A stretch of DNA of 64,000 nucleotides from Phytohabitans sp036906915 (GTDB lineage: Bacteria; Actinomycetota; Actinomycetes; Mycobacteriales; Micromonosporaceae), in the NCBI RefSeq assembly GCF_036906915.1, contig NZ_JBAKHX010000010.1, positions 90,506-154,505 of the forward strand. The letters run 5' to 3'. Position numbers and translations under genes: made by a program. The first letter of the stretch is position 1. Every line of letters begins with the position of its first letter. Shown here piece by piece: positions 57,957 through 64,000 of the stretch. A model generated the notes under the pieces. The model was not told the origin of the DNA and did no database searches. It was given only the letters and a program-made list of their open reading frames with translations.

Positions 57957-58814
57957 ATGTCCTACGTGACGCCAGCAGAGTTAGCCACGAAGATGATCGA
58001 CGCCGGTGAGGCGAAGATCTTCATGTCTACCCGGGACACCGTGATCCGCGCGTACATGGCTGGCGCCATCCTCGCCCTGGCCGCGGCTTTCGCCATCACC
58101 ATCACCGTGCAGACAGGCGAACCCCTCGCCGGGGCGATGCTGTTCCCGGTCGGGTTCTGCATGCTGTACCTGCTCGGGTTCGACCTGCTCACCGGCGTAT
58201 TCACCCTCGCCCCGCTCGCCCTGATCGACAAGAGACCGGGCGTACGACTGCGGTCCGTACTACGCAACTGGAGCCTGGTCTTCGTCGGCAACTTTGCCGG
58301 CGCGCTCACCGTCGCGCTCATGATGGCCGTCATCTTCACCTACGCCTTCTCCACCGGCCCCAACGACGTCGGCCAAGCAATCGGCAAGATCGGTGAAAGT
58401 CGCACCGTCGGCTATGCCGACCACGGCGCCGCCGGGATGCTCACCCTGTTCATCCGGGGCGTTCTGTGCAACTGGATGGTCTCCACCGGCGTCGTCGCCG
58501 CGATGATGTCCACATCGGTGTCCGGCAAGGTGATCGGCATGTGGATGCCGATCATGGTCTTCTTCTACATGGGCTTCGAACACTCCATCGTCAACATGTA
58601 TCTGTTCCCCTCTGGCCTCATGCTCGGCGGCGACTTCTCCATCGCCGACTACTTCATCTGGAACGAAATCCCCACCCTGGTCGGTAACCTCGTCGGTGGC
58701 CTGACCTTCGTGGGACTCACCGTGTATGCCACCCACGCCCGCACCGCCGCGACCCGCCGCCGCCCCGGCTCTCCAGCGCCGGCTCGGCCGGAGGTCGCCC
58801 GCGCGGCCAAGTGA
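57957..58814 (+). CDS. Formate/nitrite transporter (FNT) family channel
   Basis: 285 residues with six membrane segments and the FNT signature loops: GFDLLTGVFTLAP (first helix break, omega loop) and GFEHSIVNMYLFPSGLMLGG with the conserved selectivity His in the centre of the FEHS motif. FNT pentamers conduct formate, nitrite, hydrosulfide or lactate with protons across the inner membrane. The residues around the omega loop do not let me choose the substrate. It stands alone; no formate or nitrite enzymes are near. Confidence 0.92.
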   Translation: MSYVTPAELATKMIDAGEAKIFMSTRDTVIRAYMAGAILALAAAFAITITVQTGEPLAGAMLFPVGFCMLYLLGFDLLTGVFTLAPLALIDKRPGVRLRSVLRNWSLVFVGNFAGALTVALMMAVIFTYAFSTGPNDVGQAIGKIGESRTVGYADHGAAGMLTLFIRGVLCNWMVSTGVVAAMMSTSVSGKVIGMWMPIMVFFYMGFEHSIVNMYLFPSGLMLGGDFSIADYFIWNEIPTLVGNLVGGLTFVGLTVYATHARTAATRRRPGSPAPARPEVARAAK

Positions 58815-58853
58815 GCCGAAGTTCCCGTGATACGCCGATGAAATCCGGCCGTT

Positions 58854-58891
58854 CCGGCCCGCGTCTACACCTGGAACCCACCTCGGGCCGG
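58854..58891. terminator. Bidirectional terminator between convergent genes
   Basis: CCGGCCCG (58854-58861) pairs with CGGGCCGG (58884-58891) across a 22-base loop, between the ends of the FNT gene (58814) and the beta-helix gene (58926). Confidence 0.55.
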
Positions 58892-58925
58892 CCCGCTACG
58901 ACCAGCAACTCTGTAGATCCGGTGG

Positions 58926-61025
58926 CTAGGGCGTCGTGATGTCGAGGTAGTCGATGTTGGCCAGGCCGCCGGTCGCGGTTGGGCTGAGCCGGATCGTGTT
59001 ACTGCCCGCGGCGAGCGAGATGGTCACCGTCTTGGTGTCCCAGGTGTTCCACGCTCCGGTAACCGGATAAGACACGGTCTGCAGCGTCGACGCGTTGACC
59101 ACCAGATCAGCCGGCCGATCGGTCGTACTCCCGTTGGCGAACCGTACGCTCAACGTCGCCGTCCCCGCGGTGCTCGCATTGACCGTGAACTGCGCGTACG
59201 CACCGACAGCGTTGTTGCCGTTGCAGAACCCGCTGCCGGAGTAGCCCGACCAGTTGGTATCGATCGTGCCCGTGCACACCGCCGGCGAAGCTTCCGCCTC
59301 ATAACGAGTAGCCGAGCCACCGCTGTTTGGCTGCTCGAAGGCGCCGATGTCCGGGGCGCCGTTGTAGAGCGCGTTCCCCTCATAGTCACGGCCGCCGTTG
59401 CCGGCGATGCTCAGGCCGGCGTTGACCGCCGGGGAGCCCGCGGCGACCTTGAGCTCGTACGCGGCGGCCAAAGCGGGACCGGTGGCGGCCGTGCCCGAGG
59501 GCGCGTTGATCGGGGCGGACACGAACTGCGGGTTCGCCCTGACGGCCCTGGAGTCTCCGCCCGGGACGGTCAGGGTCGCTCCGCCGTAGAGGTTGTGGCT
59601 GTAGGTGACAGTGGAACTGGTCGAGAGGGCGGCGTTCGCCCTGGTCGAGTAGAGGATGTTGTTCCTGATGGCGTACGTGGAACTCAGGTACTTGCCGTAG
59701 CCGTAGACCAGATAGTCACTGGCGTCGTTGTAGATGGTGTTGTTGTAGATCTGCGCCCGGGCGGCGGCGTCGGAGTGCAGGTAGATCTGGTAGCGGGTAT
59801 TACTGGTGATGACGTTGTAGCGCAGCACGACGTCACCGAAGGAGAACTGGCACAGCAGGATCCCGTCGCCGTTGCCGTGAACGTAGTTGTACTGCACGAC
59901 CTGGCCGGTGGTGCCCTTGTCGGCGTCGATGCCGTTGGAGTCGGCGCCGCCCGCCTTCTTCGAGGTACCGAAGACCTCGTTGAACTGGATCGTGACGTTG
60001 TCGGCGAAGTACGTCTCGATGCCGGAAGTGCCGGTCTTGTCCACAACATTGCGTTCGATCAGGCCGCCGCGCACGTCGGTGAGGTAGATGCCGTTACAGC
60101 CGTACGCCGTGCCGGCCTGGGTGATGTAGTTGTTGCGGATCGTGAAATTGGTATGCGGCCTGAATTTCGAGTCCGTCGCGCTGGCACGGTTGCCCCATCC
60201 GGTCGCCACCGCGCCCGAACTCGTGCCCGAGTACTGCTTGACACTGATGCCGGCGAAGGAGGTGTTGGAGATCTTCGAGTTCTGGATCGTCACGTCGTTG
60301 AAGATGGTCGGCGTGCTCGGCGGCGCGGCGATGTTCGGCACGGTGGTGTCGAAGACGATCCCACCGGTCTTCTTCGACGCGTCCCAACCGGTCTGGAACG
60401 TGATGCCCGGCTTGTTGTCCGCCGTGTCGCCGCCGATCCAGTTCACCCGGCCGGTGACGTCGTGAACATCGACGGCGTCGATGACGAACCCGTCGAGGGT
60501 CTGGCTGTTGTTGCCGCCGACGTGAATGCCGCGGAAGTCGCCGAGGTTGGCCCCGGCAGTGCCGGTCGACGGAGCGGTATTGGTCACCTCGAGGTTGCGG
60601 ATCGTCCAGTACTCCTGGTTGAACAGGCGTACCGCATCGGCGACCGTACCAGCGCCGTTGATCCGGGGCTTGGCGCCGCTGCCATATGAGTCGATCACGA
60701 TGGGTGAACCAGCCGCCCCGGAACCCTTCGGCCACAGCTGCCCGGTCCAGGTGCTGCCAGCCTTGAGCAGGATACGGTCCCCAGCACCGAAGGTCATCGC
60801 GTTGATCTTGCTGAGGCTCTTCCACGGATGGGACTGATCAAGGCCGCTGTTCGTATCGACACCACTGACCGAGTCCACATAGTACGTCGTGTTGGCAGCC
60901 CGGGCAGGAGCCGCAATCCCGACGACAGCGCCGGCCGCCAGAACAGCGACCGCAGCCCCGGCCACCAAGCGAGAAACGGCCGCGAAGCGAGAAGAACGAT
61001 GATGGAACGAGGGCACAGGAAACAT
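58926..61025 (-). CDS. Secreted right-handed beta-helix protein (pectinase-like) with C-terminal CBM35
   Basis: 699 residues. Basic N terminus and hydrophobic signal segment ending APARAA (about 1-44). Residues 47-560 start YYVDSVSGVDTNSGLDQSHP and are full of parallel beta-helix rungs (NFTIRNNYITQAGTAYGCNG, VTIQFNEVFGTSKKAGG, IDADKGTTGQVVQYNYVHGN), as in pectate lyases and polysaccharide lyases of families 9/1. The last 125 residues are a CBM35 (TRYEAEASPAVCTGTI, GYSGSGFCNG, NIDYLDI). Extracellular, probably cleaving or binding uronic-acid polymers; the catalytic residues cannot be assigned. Promoter with an AACGTT operator upstream. Confidence 0.83.
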   Translation of the reverse strand: MFPVPSFHHRSSRFAAVSRLVAGAAVAVLAAGAVVGIAAPARAANTTYYVDSVSGVDTNSGLDQSHPWKSLSKINAMTFGAGDRILLKAGSTWTGQLWPKGSGAAGSPIVIDSYGSGAKPRINGAGTVADAVRLFNQEYWTIRNLEVTNTAPSTGTAGANLGDFRGIHVGGNNSQTLDGFVIDAVDVHDVTGRVNWIGGDTADNKPGITFQTGWDASKKTGGIVFDTTVPNIAAPPSTPTIFNDVTIQNSKISNTSFAGISVKQYSGTSSGAVATGWGNRASATDSKFRPHTNFTIRNNYITQAGTAYGCNGIYLTDVRGGLIERNVVDKTGTSGIETYFADNVTIQFNEVFGTSKKAGGADSNGIDADKGTTGQVVQYNYVHGNGDGILLCQFSFGDVVLRYNVITSNTRYQIYLHSDAAARAQIYNNTIYNDASDYLVYGYGKYLSSTYAIRNNILYSTRANAALSTSSTVTYSHNLYGGATLTVPGGDSRAVRANPQFVSAPINAPSGTAATGPALAAAYELKVAAGSPAVNAGLSIAGNGGRDYEGNALYNGAPDIGAFEQPNSGGSATRYEAEASPAVCTGTIDTNWSGYSGSGFCNGNNAVGAYAQFTVNASTAGTATLSVRFANGSTTDRPADLVVNASTLQTVSYPVTGAWNTWDTKTVTISLAAGSNTIRLSPTATGGLANIDYLDITTP

Positions 61026-61088
61026 GGGCGTGCTCCTGAAGAAGAGGACGGTCTCGGAAAACGTATTCCAACAGCGCCGTGAGCGCTG

Positions 61089-61117
61089 ACGCTATCGATT
61101 GAAACGTTAAATGTCAA
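61089..61117 (-). promoter_or_regulatory. Promoter of beta-helix gene with AACGTT operator in the spacer
   Basis: On the minus strand TTGACA (61117-61112), 17-base spacer and TAGCGT (61094-61089). The spacer contains TTTAACGTTTCA, sharing the AACGTT core with the control regions at 33164 and 38647. Confidence 0.65.
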
Positions 61118-61331
61118 CCCCATAGCATGCAGCTCCGTCGATACCCGCGCCTGCCCGAGACGCTCTGCATCCTGCTGACCGCAGCTCCGCGCCCGACCGT
61201 CTGGCTGCGTCTTCGTCGACGCCGGCAGGTGCGGGCGCCTGGCGGATGCCTTGCAGCTCGTCGAACTCCGCCAGCCGCAGCGGCCGGGCCGCCGTCGGCA
61301 ACGTGCACGCATCCGGCACCTGGAAACCCAT
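61107..61331 (-). pseudogene. Decayed small conserved actinobacterial protein
   Basis: The ATG at 61331 opens MGFQVPDACTLPTAARPLRL and AEFDEL, the conserved N terminus of a small actinobacterial protein family (VPDACTLPTAExPLRLAEFD). After this point the match ends and the frame runs on into low-complexity sequence up to the promoter of the beta-helix gene. The C-terminal part with the family's Cys motif is lost or scrambled. Confidence 0.55.
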
Positions 61332-61458
61332 CACACCCCGAGGCAACGTGCGGCGCCGCGATCGGGACCATCCCCTGCCTGCATGAAGTCCCGAATGCAA
61401 GCCGGAAGTTCGCCGGCCACCGACGAGCCAGCTGCGCCGACAAGTCGAGGCGCATCGA

Positions 61459-61607
61459 TTGACAGTTAAGTGCTTGATCGCGACACTAACTGAGCAGCCG
61501 CTGATGGGAGCGCTCACAGACAGCCATGACCTCGACTACCCAGGTGGACAAACCGACGTAATCAGCATCGGGTCCCATGCCGGCGGGCGCTTCTGTGAGC
61601 GCTCACG
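61459..61607 (+). promoter_or_regulatory. Promoter with two CebR/CelR-like operators
   Basis: TTGACA (61459-61464), 17-base spacer and GACACT (61482-61487). TGGGAGCGCTCACA (61505-61518) begins 17 bases after the -10, and TGTGAGCGCTCACG (61594-61607) lies 89 bases further. Both contain the palindromic core GAGCGCTC; the known CebR/CelR box of cellulolytic actinobacteria is TGGGAGCGCTCCCA. A LacI-family repressor could bind both and loop. Confidence 0.75.
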
Positions 61608-61713
61608 GTCCTTCCGCATTTCGGCTGCACGGCCCGTGGCGCGCGCCGGCCATCCAACACTCACCTGCAGGCCCCGTAGCGGGTCTCGTCATCATCCGAT
61701 TCTGGAGATCATC

Positions 61714-63222
61714 ATGCTTTCACGCAGACAGCGCGTCGCGCTGTTCTCCGCCTGCGCGGCGGTGGCGGTGGCGGGTGCCGGGGTGCTGACCGCCGCGGTG
61801 GCTTCCGCGGCGGTGACCCGCTACGAGGCGGAAACCGCGCCGGCCACATGCGATGGTGTCATCGAGTCCAACCACGCCGGCTACTCCGGTAGCGGCTTCT
61901 GCAACGGCAACAACACGGCGGGAGCGGCGGCCCAGTTCACCGTGACCGCGTCCGCCGCCGGCACCGCCACCATCGCCGTCCGGTACGCCAACGGCACGAC
62001 CGCCAACCGACCGGCCGACGTGCTCGTCAACGGCGCTGTCGCGCAATCGGGCGCCGCGTTCAACGGCACCGGCGCGTGGACGACGTGGGCCACGACGACC
62101 CTGACCGCGTCGCTTAACGCGGGCAGCAACACCATCCGGCTCAGCCCCACCACCGCCGCCGGGCTGGCCAACATCGACTATCTCGACGTCGAGGTCGGCG
62201 CTTCGCCCTCGCCTTCTGCGACCGCCTCGCCCACCATGACGACGTCGCCGCCGCCGGGCCGGCCCGCCCAGTGCACCGGGAGTTCGCCGATCACCTGCCA
62301 CTTCGCCGTCTCCCCCGGCAACTACACGGTGACCGCGTGGATCGGCGACCGCGCCTCGGCCGGCAACACCTCGATGTCCGTGGAGGCCCGCCGGCGGATC
62401 CTGCCGGCGGTCGCCACGGCCGCAGGCACCATCACGCAGTACGTCTTCACCATCAACGTGCGACAGCCAGAAGCCCAGCCCACCGGGCAGGGCGGCACCG
62501 GCACCTCCGGCCTGACCATCACGTTCGCCGGTTCCGCGCCCAAGCTGTCAGGGCTCACCGTGCAGCCGGCGAGTAATCCGCTCGTGGTGTACGTGGCCGG
62601 GGACTCCACGGTGTGTGATCAAATACTCGCCCCATGGGCCGGGTGGGGACAGATGCTGCCCTTGCGCGTTGCGGCCGGCGCGGTAGTGGCCAACTACTCC
62701 GACTCGGGCGAAAGCTCGGGCAGCTTCCTGAGCAACTCGGCGCTGTTCCCCACGATGCGACCGTTGATCAGAAGCAACGACCTGGTGCTGATCCAGTTCG
62801 GCCACAACGACAAGTCCACGACCGCCTCAACCTTCCGCGGCAACCTCACCACGATGATCAACCAGGTGCGCGCCAGGGGCGGCATACCCGTCCTGGTCAC
62901 CCCACCGGTGCGGCGGCGGTTCGACGGCAACCAACTCGACGCCACCGCCCGGCACATCAACGGTGTCGGCGTCAACCTGCCGGCCGAGATGCGCAGCCTC
63001 GGCTCCTCGCTGGGCGTGCCCGTGATCGACCTGACCGCCAAGAGCGAGGCCCTGGTCGAGTCCATGGGCCCAACCAACTCCGCCCAGCTGTTCCTGCGCC
63101 AGTCGGTCGACGGCGTCACCGACAACACCCACTTCTCCGAGTACGGCGCCGCCAGGATGGCTGACCTGGTCGTCCAAGGCATCCGCGAACGCAACCTCTC
63201 CTTGGTCAGCTACCTGCGCTGA
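61714..63222 (+). CDS. Secreted SGNH rhamnogalacturonan acetylesterase-like protein with CBM35
   Basis: 502 residues from ATG 61714 with GGAG seven bases upstream. Signal peptide 1-33, CBM35 about 34-160 (TRYEAETAPATCDGVI, GYSGSGFCNG, NIDYLDVEVG), Ser/Thr/Pro linker about 163-185, a small beta domain about 190-285, then the SGNH esterase with block I AGDSTVCD (Ser near 298), block III GHNDKS (near 363) and block V DNTHFSEYG (Asp and His near 469-472), as in CE12 enzymes. It removes acetyl groups from rhamnogalacturonan so that lyases can attack. Controlled by CebR-like boxes; a terminator follows. Confidence 0.92.
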   Translation: MLSRRQRVALFSACAAVAVAGAGVLTAAVASAAVTRYEAETAPATCDGVIESNHAGYSGSGFCNGNNTAGAAAQFTVTASAAGTATIAVRYANGTTANRPADVLVNGAVAQSGAAFNGTGAWTTWATTTLTASLNAGSNTIRLSPTTAAGLANIDYLDVEVGASPSPSATASPTMTTSPPPGRPAQCTGSSPITCHFAVSPGNYTVTAWIGDRASAGNTSMSVEARRRILPAVATAAGTITQYVFTINVRQPEAQPTGQGGTGTSGLTITFAGSAPKLSGLTVQPASNPLVVYVAGDSTVCDQILAPWAGWGQMLPLRVAAGAVVANYSDSGESSGSFLSNSALFPTMRPLIRSNDLVLIQFGHNDKSTTASTFRGNLTTMINQVRARGGIPVLVTPPVRRRFDGNQLDATARHINGVGVNLPAEMRSLGSSLGVPVIDLTAKSEALVESMGPTNSAQLFLRQSVDGVTDNTHFSEYGAARMADLVVQGIRERNLSLVSYLR

Positions 63223-63229
63223 CACCCGT

Positions 63230-63263
63230 GGCGGCCCGGCGCGGCACGACGCGCCGGGCCGCC
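63230..63263 (+). terminator. Strong terminator after acetylesterase gene
   Basis: Perfect 14-base stem (63230-63243 with 63250-63263) and six-base loop, seven bases after the stop codon. Confidence 0.8.
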
Positions 63264-63666
63264 CGGGAAGTCGAGTTTTGACCACGGTCGCGCCGGCACG
63301 CGCCTTTGACAGACCGGCCTACATCGGGAGAAAGGCGGGAGCCGACCGCGTCACCGTCGGCCCCGCGGCTGCGTCAATTCAAACGCCGGGGTCTGGTCAA
63401 CACTGGCTGTCGCTCGCGTGTGGCCGGTCGGCCGTCGCCCCGTGAGCGCTCCCAGTGTCCGGCGGTATCAGACCATGTCCCGGCCGAACAACTGACGGTC
63501 AATCGATAGCCGTCGAGACTCGACTGCATGAATGGGCTGCCGCGCCGACCCCAGCGGCGCGACCAGGCGGCCGGCAGCGGCCTGTCCGCCGTGACCTCGT
63601 TCGGACCAGGCCACAGCCGCCATCGACCTCCCGCCGGGCAGCCATGACGCACTCGACATCCATCAG
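63264..63666. other. Intergenic region without recognisable genes
   Basis: I see no gene family here in any frame. The only recognisable element is the CebR-like box at 63441-63454. Confidence 0.5.
63441..63454. promoter_or_regulatory. CebR-like operator, upstream copy
   Basis: CGTGAGCGCTCCCA contains the GAGCGCTC core and lies 271 bases upstream of the box at 63712, with no clear promoter beside it. It could be an auxiliary operator for the Tat-exported protein gene. Confidence 0.5.
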
Positions 63667-63725
63667 TTGACAACCACACGTCCGGCGGTAACATCCTTTG
63701 ATACATCTCGATGGGAGCGCTCACA
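63667..63725 (+). promoter_or_regulatory. Promoter with CebR-like operator for Tat-exported protein
   Basis: TTGACA (63667-63672), 16-base spacer, TAACAT (63689-63694), then TGGGAGCGCTCACA (63712-63725) starting 17 bases after the -10. Operator sequence and distance are identical to those at 61482-61518. Confidence 0.75.
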
Positions 63726-63814
63726 GTGCAGGAGCGGCTACCGGGGCAGGACACCGCGCAGAGCCGCCAGACCGCCTGCCAGCCGGACGCGGCACACCGA
63801 TCCGCTACGCCGCC

Positions 63815-63853
63815 AGCCAGCAACGGCAGCCAGCAACGGCAGCCAGCAACGGC
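63815..63853 (+). repeat. Three perfect 13-base tandem repeats in a 5' leader
   Basis: AGCCAGCAACGGC is repeated three times without interruption, 42 bases before the GTG of the Tat-exported protein and downstream of its promoter, so it is transcribed in the leader. Confidence 0.85.
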
Positions 63854-63895
63854 AAGCCCGCCGAACCACCCCAAAACCCCACGCAAGGAGTGATC

Positions 63896-64000
63896 GTGTC
63901 GATGCAACGACGTACGTTCCTGAAGGCGAGCGCCGCCGGCGCGGCGGCCGTGGGAGGCGCGGCCCTGCTCGGTACCTGGCAGGCACACGCCGCACCGGTC
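63896..64000 (+). CDS. Tat-exported protein, N terminus only (runs off window)
   Basis: A GTG at 63896, five bases after AAGGAG, opens MSMQRRTFLKASAAGAAAVG, a classical twin-arginine signal (RRTFLK) with hydrophobic core and an AHA-A cleavage site near residue 32. The protein is exported folded. Thirty-five codons are visible, so the mature domain is unknown. Its CebR-like operator and the neighbouring acetylesterase suggest a carbohydrate-active enzyme. Confidence 0.8.
   Translation, partial: MSMQRRTFLKASAAGAAAVGGAALLGTWQAHAAPV

Noticed and set aside
63374..63988. Minus-strand frame of 204 codons at the window end
   Set aside because: It crosses the promoter, operator and tandem repeats of the Tat-exported protein gene and has no recognisable domain.
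1..64000. CRISPR array, prophage or integrative element
   Set aside because: No regularly spaced direct repeats, integrase, transposase, capsid or attachment-site features were seen; the only tandem repeat is the 13-mer at 63815.

Overview
The window is very GC-rich with dense, short-gapped, often ATGA/GTGA/TTGA-overlapping genes and typical actinobacterial content: a PepN-type aminopeptidase, RamB next to aceA-aceB, phosphoketolase, PaaX, CsbD, OtrA-like GTPase, and secreted enzymes carrying CBM2 and CBM35. A filamentous actinobacterium of the Micromonosporaceae type is the best guess; this is inferred from gene content and not from a marker gene.

Layout. 1-6.6 kb: 3' end of pepN, a truncated proline iminopeptidase, a membrane protein, CsbD, a lipid/diacylglycerol-kinase family protein, then a convergent four-gene set (HemK-like methyltransferase, CDGSH protein, haem-oxygenase-like iron enzyme, YbdK-type carboxylate-amine ligase). 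6.7-9.1 kb: phosphoketolase. 9.3-24.0 kb: a surface-glycan cluster with a Wzm/Wzt ABC exporter, a dehydrogenase/acetyltransferase/aminotransferase trio that should build an N-acylated amino sugar, at least four glycosyltransferases, and a GT-C-like membrane protein. 24.4-26.7 kb: GntR(YtrA)-ABC operon. 26.9-31.3 kb: glyoxylate shunt (ramB divergent from aceA-aceB). 31.3-33 kb: GNAT and SUFU proteins among gene remnants.

33-40 kb and 58.9-64 kb hold secreted plant-cell-wall enzymes: a rhamnogalacturonan lyase-CBM2, a CE1-type esterase-CBM2, a beta-helix pectinase-like protein-CBM35, an SGNH rhamnogalacturonan acetylesterase-CBM35 and the start of a Tat-exported protein. Their promoters carry two classes of LacI-family-like operators: an AACGTT-core type at three genes and a CebR/CelR-like GAGCGCTC type at two. 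They therefore look like parts of one or two pectin/plant-polymer regulons whose regulators lie outside the window.

40-58.8 kb: PaaX regulator, secreted alpha/beta hydrolase, acyl-lipid desaturase divergent from a DesK/DesR-like two-component system, SnoaL-like protein, fumarylacetoacetase-family hydrolase divergent from a FadR-type GntR and polysaccharide deacetylase, a second two-component system divergent from a bacteriocin-associated-type ABC transporter, an OtrA/TetM-like ribosomal protection GTPase with an overlapping leader ORF, and a formate/nitrite transporter. 

The intergenic spaces contain an unusual number of recognisable gene remnants (iminopeptidase, ArsR-like HTH, TPR, TetR, ECF sigma, carboxylesterase, MOSC, dihydrofolate-reductase-like, a small conserved protein). 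No tRNA, rRNA, CRISPR array or intact transposase was seen.
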